64,000 nt of DNA from Sabethes cyaneus (GCF_943734655.1 NC_071354.1:3631001-3695000), one strand, 5' to 3'; positions 23,481 to 36,083 are shown, counted from the first letter of the stretch. Notes: generated by a model from the letters alone, not told the origin. A program made the numbers and translations.

Positions 23481-24318
23481 ACTGTACCTATATGCATAAA
23501 TTACCCAAAGAAAAACCGAAATTCTCGTTTGAAACCCCTGTTTACTTTTATTAGATTGGTGCACCTATCACTCTCATTCCCAAACAAAATTACACTTGTC
23601 AAGTGGTTTGCGAGTAATCGACATTTGTGTCAAACAACTTTTGTGATTAACAACTACAACTGTGAAGGCATCCGTATTGAAAATAAAAGTTCCTGTGCTG
23701 ATTCGTTTAAAATGTAGCAAAAAATCCATTTTGTGGGCGGAAAAAACTCACGGATTTTGCAACGTGATAACGTGCCAGACCAAAGCAGTCATGATAATTC
23801 GTAATTTTTGGCAAAGCGAATGTCGTTCCATTCGCTATTCGCCAGATATGACATCATGACAAGCTGTAAATCAAGTTCGGTTGCACTTGAGTACAGTATT
23901 AATTGTTTGTGGAATCTGTACTCTCTTTTCAACTACATATTCTCATTGTAAGTATAATAGTACTCTTCAATGGGCAAACATTTTATTTACCGTAACTGGA
24001 CAGACAAAGATTCAAAATTACGCTTCACATCCCTACTACAATCACACCAAAGATAATCAACTATTGACCGCATTGTAATAACATACTAGTGCAACAAACC
24101 TTTGATTGTAATACCTCATATTCTAAGCAACAACAGGTAACCTCGAACCGGCTGCGGTAAATCAATTTCCGAATGGAAATGATTCGATAGAAGCAGAAGA
24201 GGGCAAAAGAAATGCCAATTGCTATTGAAACAAGTTGTGTTTCTTTCCAGTTTTGTGATGTAGTATCATAATACTGAAAGGGAATGTGCTTTTTTCACAA
24301 ACGTCACGAGGTTTACAG

Positions 24319-24431
24319 AAAAAATGCCGAACGCCTCATGATTTTGCATGTCATCCTTGCGCAGGAGCCATGCTAATTTTCTCCGTACCACTCCAATTTT
24401 AGTACATGTCTCGTCCTGACGCAGTGAGAAC
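24319..24431 (-). pseudogene. U6 snRNA relative, full length but diverged
   Basis: The minus strand spans the whole U6 length, from a changed 5' stem to a T-run. It keeps CTAAAATTGGAG, the AGCATGG triad and TGCGCAAGGATGACATGC. It has many transitions (GTACGGAGAAAATTAGC for ATACAGAGAAGATTAGC, and CGTTCGGCAT for CGTTCCACAT). The ACAGAGA box is altered to ACGGAGA. The PSE-like block (reverse complement of CTCTAGCGATGGATATTG) at 24484-24501 is well kept, but I see no TATA box at the right place. Probably a pseudogene; a divergent expressed variant is possible. Confidence 0.8.
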
Positions 24432-26118
24432 AAGCTTCGAGAAACGAAGCTAGTTTAGGTTCATTCATATGCATGACACAAGCTCTAGCGATGGATATTG
24501 CCCCAAAAAGCTCTCCATCAGGTAGTTCAACCTGCAAAAATCATAAAATATACAGCTATACTACCTGTACGCCAGATAGCTTACTTTCATGGTAAACCTC
24601 AGCCTTGAAAAGGCACGCTAATACACTGTACATTACCTCACTCCTGTCCTGCTGCTATCCCGCAATCCACTGATAACGGAAACCACGACCGAGCACGACG
24701 CAAGCAAGCTTCAACGGCGACACAATCAAGTGCACTTCCGCCGGCTGAAGCTGAAGACGAACACAAATCGGGCGAGGAGAAAGTTAGGGTCCCCTCACCA
24801 TCACCGCCAAAGCATAAACAGAACTACAAGTACAGACGAACGAAGGGCGGGTCGACAAGGCGCGAGGCGTCGTGTTGATGACACCGATTGTTTATACTTT
24901 TTAAATCGCCTTGTACAACAGGCTGTGTTGTGTTACCGCTTCTTTTTTTTTCTCAGCCCAGGCGAAAAGAGGCCAAACAACATGCATCGGAACGCGCTTG
25001 TTGCAGCACGAGATTCGCATTTCGAGCGCCGGGCTAAAAAGTGGCTGACCTACTTCCGATCCCGGCTGAATGCAACACGTATGCACTCTCATTCTCTGCA
25101 CCACAATGGGTGTGCAGAGCACTGGCAGACCAAATAGGGAAAGGATTGCATCGGATTGAATTCAACCGAGGCAACCGTTGTCAGTTCGTGAGAGTAGCAT
25201 CTCTGCGCTGGAACCAGGCGGGTTTGTGGTCCCAACGAGAGTTTAAGTAAAAAAAAAGTTATTACTGTTTTATTTCTCTAATCTAGGGCCCACTGTTTAG
25301 TGTTTATTTAAACCGATCGAGTGCGGGTGTTTGTAAGTCGGCTTACGGAATGCGTCGGTATGCGTTTTCTAGTTTCACCGCCAGAAGTTGTGGGCTCTCG
25401 GTTGTGCGGGCCTGCTCGTGACACTTTCCAGCTGCTTTCTCGCTGGATGCAATCTAGTTATGAATTGTTACATTGGAACGCACAGTTTTTTCTACTACCG
25501 TATGCAATGCGGAGGGAACTAGCGCATTAAAGTGCATCCGCTGATGCCATTAGTGCCGCTGTAATCAGTTTGAGAGGCTTCCGTTAGAATCACTGGGTGA
25601 TACCTATTTACTTTATATTTGATACCTCTGTATGTCAGGTTGTAGAAATATGAAACAACCTATTACAAGATTGAATTTCAAATCCATGGAAAAAGAAAAG
25701 AAAATGTAATCGAAACACGATTGCTACTTACTAGCAAGAAACGATAATGACTGAATAACAAATAGATCTACCAACGGTTCAATTATACTTTGGTCCCAAG
25801 GAAACTTTACGACCGATAAAAGAATTTTGCGCAATTTTGCAGTTCAGTTTTCTTTACAGTTTTCTTATGAAAGCCTGATGACTTTGTATGTAAAAGCTAT
25901 TCCGTTCGTTTTGAAAGCCCTCGAGAGAGTTCAAGGAAGACATTGGAAGCATGAGATGAGGTAAAACAGAGTTAATTACTATACCTCGTCATGTAACAGT
26001 GTTTTCAATAAAGTGAATGAAATGTAAAACGATTGAGCTTAGAACTTTCTTATAGATTTTTTACGATGTCCTACATTCAAGTTCACACCGTCCGTTTAGT
26101 GGTGGAATACGAACGCTA
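24432..26118. other. GC-richer region without a recognised gene
   Basis: 24.6-25.5 kb is richer in GC than its surroundings and has overlapping open frames on both strands (24730-25137 +, 24901-25122 -). There is no domain and no convincing codon pattern. It could contain a 5' UTR or promoter of a distant gene, but nothing in the sequence proves this. Confidence 0.35.
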
Positions 26119-26129
26119 TGCATAACACA

Positions 26130-26344
26130 CATTGTTCCGCCGCCGAGTTAGCTTCGAGGTACGATGCTGGTCTAACAAGCCAGTCGTCGTATGTTCGAAT
26201 CTCGGCTAGGCGGTGCTTGCTAGATAGAGTCAGTAGGATCGTTGCACTGGCCCCGTAATTTTCCTGTACTCTAACAGCCGGCTGCGAAGTCTGTCGATAA
26301 AGAAGGGTAATGTCTAAAGACGGTTTAAACCCAAGGCTTTGCTT
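26130..26344 (+). mobile_element. tRNA-derived SINE family 1, complete copy with TSD
   Basis: An 11-bp direct repeat, TGCATAACACA, flanks the insert at 26119-26129 and 26345-26355. The head reads like a tRNA, with an A-box region GAGTTAGCTTCGAGG, an anticodon arm CTGGTCTAACAAGCCAG (loop centre AAC) and a B-box GTTCGAATCTC. The body follows (CTAGATAGAGTCAGTAGGATC, CAGCCGGCTGCGAAGTCTG) and a short CTTTGCTTTGC end. Head, body and TSD together define a SINE. Its A and B boxes would be the internal RNA polymerase III promoter. Confidence 0.85.
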
Positions 26345-26355
26345 TGCATAACACA

Positions 26356-27300
26356 ACTGGCAGCTTGCGCAGTCAAACGCCGATTGAACGCAGTAGAACG
26401 AATGCGTTCTATACCTTTTTGACATTTTCGTTTCGATCAAGTGGCCTTTACCGTTTGGAGCAGCGAATGACTGCAAAACAGTCAAATGACAGGCAGTCAC
26501 CACACTAACGAGAAGCAACCGCGCTATCGTATATTCAATACTACAAAAAAAACAACCACTACATGTGCATGGAAGAAGTCGGTCGGACTCCGTCCAATAC
26601 AGACGAACATTTTGCTTGTGTCGGACCGACGTCCGGGTGACAAACTATTACTGTGAGCAGCCGATTTAGGGACAAAAAGAGAAACGAAAAAATCCGTCAT
26701 CTTATGCTTCCATTCAGTTTGCAGTTTAGATTCTTTATATGAACACGCAAAGCGGGAGTACGACTGTTTGCTTTTGCAGTGTGGCTGCATGAATTGTAAA
26801 CGCAAGCGGCAGATTGACTGGATTCAAAAAACAGTCAAATGATCGTTCAAAAAGCGGAGGTTGTACGCATTCACAGCAGTCACATTCAACTTGCGATCCC
26901 TTTTTAAGCCCTGGTATAGACATCAAGTTGTTGCGCATCCTATTTTTACGGTTGAATAAATAAAAAGAAGTGATTAAATGATAAGAAACAAACTATTCAG
27001 TGAACAAAACGTGAAGAGAATTGTTATCACGTAAGCAAAAGTAATATAGAACTACCGTTAGGAGCTCTGAAATTCGAAATCCAACTGAAAGATTGAGATT
27101 GAGGTTCCCAGCTGGACGCATACCATTTTAATCTGGACGAAAGTTGCGTGTTCATACTGAACGGAACTGTTCTAATGCAATAATCGAAAGAAATTTTATC
27201 CAATTTGCCCAACTAAAACGAAATCAAAGGAAAACAACTTTCGGAATGTTTACTGCACCATCAGATACGGAACACGGCTAACTTGACAGCCTTTTGTAGG
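26356..27300. other. Intergenic, no gene recognised
   Basis: Short frames on the minus strand only, without domains. Confidence 0.35.
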
Positions 27301-27309
27301 ATAATTTTT

Positions 27310-28190
27310 AAAAGTACTTCGAGTTTGAGGACGTTGGCACCGTACCAACGATTAAAGTAACATCCGCGGAAGACAGGCGAGCTGGACGCCTGCTAGAGGA
27401 AACCACCGAACCAGTTGGCGAGTTGTTTGAAAGCTACGACGATATCAAATTTACGGATAGTTATGGGATGGTCACGAAGGCTAAAATATTTGGAGCGTCG
27501 GATGGAAAGTAATCCATTGTTAAAAGTAAATATTTTCCACTAAATCGATGAATACGAGCTGAAAGACTAGGCGCATCTGCAACTGAGAGCGGCAGATCCG
27601 AAACGTGTCTGGTACCTACGGTGATAAATCCCAAGCTGGAGAAGGTCCGTTTAAACTGGAATGCTACTATTGCGGTCGATGAAACCCCTCTCAACATATT
27701 TCTTCTAAAAGGCCAGGATAAGCTAGTTTGCCGGCTGTTTTGGCACGCTTACGGCAGTTGGAAGCAGCGGTTTCCGCCGATATAGAAGATATATTTTATC
27801 AAGTGAAAATTCGAGGAGAATATCGACATTCGCTGCGTTTCTTGTTCCAGAAAGGCTTAACCGCTTCACCGGAAGTCTACGTAATGGCCGTGGCCACTTT
27901 CGAGTCCACATGTTCGCCAGCATTGACGCAGCATTTCAAAACTAAGAATGCCGAAGACTTTGTCGGAGAGTTTCCAAGAACTGTCGAAGGGATCATAAAT
28001 AACCACTACGTTGACGATTACCTCGATAGCTTTGGTGCAGAAGCAGAAGCAATACAGATATCGGAGCTTCGTTCTGGAATCCCATACCGTAACAGTAACG
28101 GAACGTTTTCCATGGTCGGAACTCTACCACAGTTCTGTCGTGGACAAGAGCAGACCCCCGCAAGTATATGCAATATTTAGCCTCTAGGAA
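27310..28190 (+). pseudogene. BEL/Pao LTR-retrotransposon reverse transcriptase fragment
   Basis: The translation at 27450 gives a YDDIKFTDSY motif, and 27728-28160 gives AVSADIEDIFYQVKIR, HSLRFLF and NHYVDDYLDS. YVDDYLDS is the characteristic BEL/Pao form of the RT active site. Stops and frame changes break the region between about 27510 and 27725. No LTR, protease, integrase or gag is recognised around it, so it is an isolated dead fragment. Confidence 0.8.
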
Positions 28191-29600
28191 TGGTGAAATA
28201 CTGGAGCAGACAGATTTGAGCGAATGACAGTGGATGCCGTCGAAGCAAAGCCCAGCGGATCTCGCTTCGAAATGGGGGAACGGTCCATCCGTGGACGTCA
28301 AAAGTTGCTGGTAGCAGGGATCATCGTATTTGTTCCAACCCGTCGAAGAGTGGCCAAAGCAAAAAACGACACAACCAATCGTTGAAGAAGAGTTACGCAC
28401 GTGCAATGCTCACGTGGAATGGAAGCAACCGTGTCCACGGAATAGATCGATTGCGAGCAGCAATGGACCCTACAAAAAAAGCAGTTCAATAATGTTAAAC
28501 CGCATATCTTGGAGGCCAACTCCGTTTTGAGCCCTTTGTATTGAGCTCTTTTACCAAAGGTACAATGTGCCCGGGTTTATACGGTGTCAATTTTCGCGCG
28601 AATCAAATTTTGTCAATCCGCAAGACGAAAATTGTCCGTAAAACCTGCCATAAAGTGGATCGACACAGCCCCAACTATTGAGCACACTGCCAAATGAACT
28701 CATTTGGATCCTCGACACTATGCTCTACGGCACTCTACAGCAGTGATAGTTTCTCTGATACGCACTGTACGGCGTCTCTGCCCATGGGGTATTGTTCTGT
28801 AGAGTAAAAGTAATGCGCAAGCGATCCTTGGTTGCTGGGGCTAATTGCTCTGCTAATTGCTAATTGCGATGCGTCTCTCGGACTGAATCACGGTTTTCGT
28901 AAAGTATCTGCACAATTTGCATAGGTTGCCAACTTAAAACTCTACGGCTTTTCAAAAACACTCTTTACAGCTTGTTACGATTATATGCCTTTAAAGGGCG
29001 CACGAGCTCGGGGTAAAACAAAGAAAAAACAAACAAGCAAATAAAACTGAGACACATACTCGTAGTAATTTTCTTTTATTTAATTCAGTTTTATGCCATA
29101 AAAAACATAATTGCACGCGAGTTAGAGCACTCGTTTAAGAGTTTATGGCATTCAGACTTAAATTGAAACTGATTGCGGGAAATGTACCACACCGGCAGCA
29201 CAACACATGCCCCACAATGGATTTTGTTAAAGTCATTTATCACAATATCAAATGTCGCTGGGTAAATGTCAATCTTTTGATTTCACAAAAGAAAGCGGAT
29301 TTTATAGTTGAATACCAGAGCGGAATGCTGTTTATTCATGGCATGCGCCAGGTTTCTAGCCATTTTGGACAAACGAGGTGCATTTTAGCCTAATTTTCTC
29401 GATGTAAAAAATCGATTTAGACGTCAATATCTCTTGAATCCTCTGGTATAAATTTGTCTGTTTTAGATGCAATTAGAAAGCCATTTTCGTTTGAAACAAG
29501 ATGGTAGAGTGCTTTTTTACGGCACCCGATTGTTTTTCTTGATGTTTTGACTAAATGAAAGGCCATTTTACACTAAAGTGAAAGTTGAAATCACTGGTTC
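28191..29600. other. No gene recognised
   Basis: 28.2-28.55 kb may continue the retrotransposon remnant but shows no clear motif. Beyond that the sequence is AT-rich with no feature I can name. Confidence 0.3.
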
Positions 29601-29895
29601 ACCGGGCTAACGGATATACTAGATTAGACCAACGTTTTTTTCCTTGACAGAAAAATATTTCTTTTATAAAGATTTTAACAGATTCCAACGCCAGTTTGCG
29701 GCGCTCGTTCATCTGTTATAGTTTTGGTCGAATTTTCTATAACCAAAACAGAAAGAATAGAATAAGATCAAACTGCCTGTCATCAGATTCCATATGAAAA
29801 TCGTTTTCTAATAGCAGGAATCAACAGTTGTTCCCAACCGGGACTCGAACATGGGACGATTGTTCCTGTTAGACCAGTGCAGTGTCGTGCTTTGA
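29600..29895 (-). mobile_element. tRNA-derived SINE, second family
   Basis: The minus strand starts with a tRNA-like head: an A-box-like TGGCCTCAAAGC near 29880 and a B-box GTTCGAGTCCCGG near 29835-29847. Between them is CTGGTCTAACAGGAACAATCG, which resembles an anticodon arm. The head is followed by AT-rich sequence unlike the family-1 body. The 3' boundary is uncertain. A tRNA pseudogene is the alternative; the anticodon stem pairs poorly, so it is not a working tRNA gene. Confidence 0.55.
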
Positions 29896-29899
29896 GGCC

Positions 29900-32800
29900 A
29901 ACTGGCAATCAGTACCAATCAGTCTTTGTGCAGCGTTCATTTCATTATTATAAAAGACCACCTAATTGAGACCAACTATTAGATCAGATCAGATCAGTGA
30001 CTCACCTTTTCGAATATTCAATAAAGAATGAATGCGGCTCTTCAGCTCACGTTTGCATCATAGCTGAAAATCAACGAACGTGATTACTATGGTTACGATT
30101 GATAGGTATCGGTCTTATGGTTACGGTAACTTCGATAGGTTGCTTAACAATATACGAATAATTCAGTCGGTTTCTCTATATTTTCTATGCCACACAGACT
30201 CTTTGGCTTAGCGGCTGAAAAGCACTTCTACGGGGTAATTCAAGATTGTCTCGAAGACATTGTTGGTTGAAAATTTCCTTATTTTATCGTATAACATGTA
30301 AGTTGCTTATTATAAAACAAAGTTTTCCTAACTAATATCATTAGACCGTTGTTGGCCTCTGGCCTAAAAGCGCTCCACTGACGTATGCTCTAAATGCGTA
30401 TGCGTATGCTGTGGTCTTATTTTATGCATACATAGCTCAAAATCAAACAAGCGCACAGATAAAACATACACTGCTGATCAAAAACACCAGCATTGCCGTA
30501 CGAATTTGTGAAAATATTTCCACCAAAAGCTGTACATGTGTGATTCCGCATAACCACTAAGTCAATGCTCTGCACTAAAGGTTATTTCTGTCATTTGAAC
30601 CGCACCAGTCGCGGTCCCAAACGGTCCCCGCTCAGCCCGTTACTGTACAAGCGTTTGAAGCTTCCAGAGATTCCTAGCATCGTAGCTTTATATTTGGCAA
30701 AGGTTTCAATTACCCAAAAAGCCACTCAGACGCCGGAGTAACGGTAACAGGAGAACACTTGCCTTCACTGCAGCCGCCGTCCTGCCTAGCCGGTGGGGAT
30801 TTTTGGCTATGTTTGTGCAGCCATCACACCGCGAAATGACATCGACGGTTAAGTAGAGAATGCCCCACCCGATCTCCGCTTCTGCCTGCCTGCCCCCCGC
30901 CGTACGAAATGGTTTGAGTGACACACTAATGCACTCTACACACCCAGTTTCTCCGGCGGGTTTGCACCAAACCATCCACACCGCGGCTAGAGCATAACGA
31001 ATCCGCAACTTCAAACCACTTTAATCGAACGAAGAGCTGCTGCTGGGGCTGCACCTGGTCGCCAAAACGGCGTATGTCTTTTAACGTTCGGTCCTTCCCA
31101 ACTGAGGTGCTTCAAAATGATGTCATTTGAGTCGCTTTTGCTTCTTAGCTTGGCAGCGATGTTTGATATCATACATTGTGGGGCCAGCGATGATATGTTT
31201 TGGTCGGATCGATATGGGCCTTACTTTGCAAGTGAATATACTCAGCACGGGATCTGTATGCATGTATGTGTGTTTGTGCTGTGTGCGGTGTTGTACGTTA
31301 ATCATCACTCGGTGCCTTGATGACCGGTCGCGGTCGGCTCATTTCGTCGATGTCGTTGTCGTTGTTGCCGTTGTTGGCGGCTTATAGTTAGTTGGGATGG
31401 ACACGAGAACGTGAATTTCTTGAATGTTTGTTCGCCACATCTCTGCTGCTTCTTCGGCTTTGCAGTGCTCCTGTGCTGCTAGTGAGAAGCGTTCATCTCT
31501 ATAGAGTAACCGCCAGTCAACGGGGTGATTATTATGTCATTTCTATTTCAATTTTGCGCACATAAAGTGAACTGTTTTCCGCAGAACTCTGTATGATTGA
31601 ATGCTTTTCAGAAACCACGACTTTGATTGATTTGTTCCATGTTCTGTTGTTGTTGACCTCATGTTTAGCTTATGAATTGAAGCATGATATTTTCTCAATC
31701 TTTCCAAGTATGTGTTTTTGACGAGTTATACGTTAAATTAAACTTCAATCATTAACTGTAAACGATTTTTCAAGTAATAAGGTAAATTAGCATCAATATT
31801 AACCACTAGCCCATTCACCATCGATCAAATCAAATTCAAATTAATGGTAAACTTGGCAATAACAATTGAGTGAGTCTATATAACGCTTGGTAGTCAGAAT
31901 AACTGTCCACAAACATTTGGCCGTTATTTTAGACATAAAAAGTAAGAGGTTAATTTACATACTAGCTTAAAAGAAGGCTCGCAAGTGAGTGATACTTTCC
32001 AAAATAAAGTGAACAGGCGGCGACGATAATTGACTTAAATGACTTGACTGGATAATAAAGTGCTGGTTGCAAACCAGCCACCAACAGAAGTATGGTTATT
32101 GCTATTTCGCAAGACAGGACAACAAAGCATTGCAAATCTGTGTTTTTTAAATAGTTTTCTTACTTCATTCGCTTCATTTCTTACTATTCCATGTTATTTG
32201 ACAGGTCGTAGTCATTTCATACTAGAAATGTAATTAAAGAACCTATTAGGAACAACACTGAATCATCAACTACTTTGTACTTGGGCAGCCTTGGAGAGGG
32301 TTGAAATCATCAACAAAAATGTTTTTTTTTTTTTCTAAAAACGGTTAAAGCCCCCAGCAATCATGGCACGAGGGCCCGTTTTTTTGACAACGCCTAAGCT
32401 ATATTTTACTAAAACCAACTCATTCCCTCTACGCAGCCCACGTCGTCATCAACGTCGTCATCGTCATCGTGGGGTGGTGGCTGAATAAAAGTTACTTTGA
32501 AATTCTTTCAACTATCGACCACACAAGCAAGCGATATCCAGTTTCTTCATGCGTTCAAGCCTTCTCGACTTGTAGTAGTGAGACAACATGAAAGGTTGAT
32601 GTTCACTGTACCTTATTAAGTATTCCGCTGAGGCTCTTTTATGTTGTTCGATTCTCCTCCTCCGTTTACCGCTAGGCTGTTTCTTTTCTGTTGTACTGCT
32701 TTGGTGACACTTATTTTTACGGCATCGACGCTTTTCAACAATCTCAACTCTAGTTCATTAAACACCCACTTTTCAATTTACTCCTAACTTCTTCACTTAT

Positions 32801-34938
32801 CCAATAAGATTCTTTTCAGATAACAGATAAAAAAGAACAAAACAACTCTTCTGTTATTGTTTCAATTCACATTCACTACCACACACCTAAAGAATGAAAT
32901 CATTCATTAAACCATTATGCTCTTCTATTCGTTGTTGGCTTTTCTTCAGCATAGGTAGAACTGGTTGCTTTGTTGTTGTTCACTGTCAAGCGCAGCGTGC
33001 CGCAGTGAGCGAAACTTTACGAACTGTACAGTTTCACACATACACAAACACTATTGCAACACACAACATAAAAAGAAAAACAAATTCGCTGCCGCAACGC
33101 AACCTGCAACAGCACCTTTGTGAATCTTTTATTTTGTATGATGATGATACACCGCCACCGCTCACGATTGGCACAAACTCGCTATCCTCTGACGGCGAGG
33201 TGGCCGCCGAAGAGTCACACACAGCCCACTCTTATATTTTATTCGGTTGCGTTCCTTTCTTCTTCCTGGCCTGGCCTGGACGAAGCAGTTTGAGGTCGCC
33301 GCGACGCGAACCGCAAATATTGTTTTCCTCTTCTTTTCCTTCTTTCTATGCTTCTGTGCCACGACTTTTACGCCTTCAAGTGTTTCGACTTTTACGTCTT
33401 ATTATTGTAAAAAGCCAAACATTATCACCTAAAACGAAAATACACACTTTTGTCACGAATCGGAAAAACGCGAAAAACTGAACAATAAAGTTCGGATTCG
33501 CAGGATTCACGAAAAAACGAGTGAAGAAAAATGTTTTAATGGGCACGCAGTGCGCGGCACTGAGCGAGATAGCACTAGATGTCCGTGTACACCGGAGAGT
33601 GATGGAAAACGCACCGCCGAACGGGAATCAAACCAAACCACGTCCAAACTGCTTGAAATCCACGAAACGATTGAGTCGGAGCTAGAGAAAAGAGAACGGT
33701 TTTCGGTTGCCTTTCGGGTTTGCGACGGTGTATGTTAACGGGTTGTACGCGTTTTACGTGTGTAGTACGCAGAACACTGTCGCAGTTGCACAAGCCGAAG
33801 AAAAGAGATGGAGATGGATTGAATATCTTTGATACAAGTAAGACAGCAATAGCGCGAATGTACCAAATGACGTCATGCGGTCGTTTTCCGTTGCGAATGG
33901 ATTGGTGGGGATCTTCAATCGACGAACAAATTTGAAACATTTCACTTGATTGCACACCGAAAAAAATACACATGTACGATTAATGTGGAAATCACATACC
34001 GTTTATGTTACAGAAAGTGACTAAAGAAATGACAAAGTAACTCATTATCGGTTCGTCGAAACCACCCCATCGACATCTGTATATCGAACTGCAGTGAACG
34101 ACAGCGACAGCATGTTCTGGGCTCAAAATTTGACAGCGGGCTCAAACCAGACTGCTGGCAGTTGAGTGAAATGCAGTGCTGACATGCTATCTCATTTTCG
34201 CACACACGAGATGTTGGCGGCGAAAACATGGTTGCCTGCCAATGGGGTGGTCGAAACCAAGTGGGCATGAATCTCGATGTAAATTTCTGAATCTTATGCT
34301 CGAAAATTTGTGGAGTATGATGTGTGGCCTCGCCAGGTAGTGCAGGGAGTATATCAATCACACATCTTACCTCGTTGACGGTCCAGCAGGAAAAGAGGTC
34401 GATTCTATGAAGGAATTTCCTAGCATGCTTCAATCCGTAGGATTATCAACGCATGCTGTGATCCGCGGATTGTCGTGTCGGAGTTGCTGTTAACCGATAA
34501 CCGCGTGTATACAGTATGCACCCCTTTATTGGCGCATATATTGTTCGCAGGTATTTTCCACCTGCCACACATATGAGTCGATGAACGTGGGAGAAAATAT
34601 TGACTGCAAGCAAACGGTGACAAATATCATCGTATCATCACGAAATCGATTCGTGCTGCCTAACGAAAACACCAGGCAATCAAATTTGTAGCGTACAGTT
34701 AATCTGAATGTTGAGCTCTAAAAATATTGTTAGAACCTTTTCGAGCAACATTGAACAGAGTATGACTGAGCTTCAATGTCATTTCTTTAGTCAGTTTCTT
34801 TAGTTTATGTTTTTTAACCTGGGTTATTTTCAATCCAACCACTGAATTAACCAATATTTTCGAGAGAATAAAAAAATGTGTTCGAGTTGTCAGTGTATTG
34901 CTATAATAGTGAGGTGGAAACTGTAGAAAACCCTAGAC
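29900..34938. other. Five kilobases without a defensible gene
   Basis: 30.6-31.4 kb and 32.9-33.8 kb are richer in GC, and both strands have open frames. The longest (32894-33481 +, 195 codons) is Ser/Arg/Phe-rich and has no domain. CGTCATCGTCATCG-type repeats occur near 32440-32475. Regulatory DNA or UTR exons of a large gene are possible but not shown. Confidence 0.35.
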
Positions 34939-35047
34939 CACGGTCCTGCTAGGCAGCTATGTTTTTGCAGCCAACATCTAACCATTTGCGTAAATGAAAT
35001 AGCATGTCACCGCTATACGTTCTGTTCGTTTCACTCTGCAAAGCCGG
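34939..35047. repeat. Dispersed repeat, copy 2 of a 109-bp pair
   Basis: Same length and orientation as 299-407, with only a few differences. Confidence 0.75.
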
Positions 35048-35300
35048 CCCAGTAAACCATTTGGTTTGTATATCTCGATTGCTGAGGTATACGAAATCAT
35101 ATCTGAACGAAAAAGTTATATTTCACGCCATATAAGAACATATATGTGCCAAAGTGGAGGCGATATACGTACGAAAATTTTGACAACTATTTGTAATTCT
35201 ATGTTGCGCAGTTTTTATAACACGCAACTAAATACTCCTGAATATATGATTGAGATATAATCAAATATTGCAATTCTATATGCAATTCTAGTCTATACTG
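35048..35300. repeat. Possible relative of the 47.7-kb MITE
   Basis: Shares GGAGGCGATATACGT (35156-35170) with 47806-47820. It is similarly rich in ATATACGA-type words. Terminal repeats are not evident, so the class is a guess. Confidence 0.35.
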
Positions 35301-35499
35301 CTACATAATTCACAGTCATGAATTGTATATGAAGACACGCACGACTGCAAAACAACTTATTGTTCACTTCGGTTTGACATACTCTAATCATTATACAATT
35401 CCAATGTGAAATTGACATGAAAACGATTCAATGTGAACTTTCTATTACGATTTCGTGTTATCTGGGAGGTGCCCTCAGCCTTGAGGAAGTCAGTAGCCA

Positions 35500-35735
35500 A
35501 TCGGTTGAGAAGTTGTTGAATGGCAACGATTGGCAAAGTGCTGCGTGCATTACGCCCCACCACCTCCATTTACGCGATGGCGTCAAATATATCACCCACA
35601 ACAATTTCCCAAAGAAGAAATGCAGTGCAGGTCATACAGCAAACATTCGGGCGATATCACAATGGATCAACTATACTGGTCGCAGTGATGAGTCTACACA
35701 TAAAAAAACTGACGATCAGTGAGAATGGAATGTCT
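35500..35735 (+). pseudogene. Mariner-type transposase fragment
   Basis: The translation gives LLNGNDWQ near 35512-35535, then DGVKYITHNNFPKK near 35577-35615 and, after a frame change, LTISENGMSGI near 35705. The order matches the segment after the first catalytic Asp of ITmD37-type mariners (GNDWQ...VKYI..KFPKK...LAISEKGMS). Catalytic residues are not preserved within the fragment, and it is frameshifted. Confidence 0.65.
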
Positions 35736-35737
35736 GG

Positions 35738-35810
35738 AATTAAATAAAAAGAAAACTTATCGAATTTAATTCTACTTTGTGTTACATACAAATACAATAG
35801 TAGAATTAAT
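35738..35810 (+). mobile_element. Degenerate Penelope-like insertion lacking the ribozyme
   Basis: AAAGAAAACTTATCGAATTT, then AATTCTACT, and later AGTAGAATTAAT repeat the arms of the 22.1- and 56.1-kb insertions. The centre with the hammerhead is missing, and the tail is not recognisable. It interrupts the mariner remnant. Confidence 0.5.
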
Positions 35811-36083
35811 ACATGTAATACATAGGGGAAGGGAAGTAAAGACGGTCACCTTAAGGTTAACACTCAATGTATACTCAAATATAATTGTATTGATCGCGAT
35901 TTTCTAATATAATTACAACGTGTGCTAGAAAATTTCTTCCAAAATTTATACTTTTTTTTTTTTTAATATTATAAACATTATGTGTAAATCACAGTTTCTT
36001 CGCATGGGCGGGAGAGATGAACACTTGATATGGGAAAGATTGGTATTTTCAATGGCAACAATGCAAAAGCAGTTTTGTGGGTG

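Noticed and set aside
26140..26220. tRNA-Val gene (anticodon-position AAC)
   Set aside because: It is the head of a SINE: it is inside a TSD-bounded 215-bp insert, and the same body occurs in other copies.
29820..29895. Genuine tRNA gene
   Set aside because: A and B boxes are present, but the anticodon stem pairs poorly and the sequence continues into a SINE-like body.
32894..33481. 195-codon plus-strand frame
   Set aside because: No domain or plausible start context; composition fits chance in a GC-richer stretch, with competing frames on the other strand.
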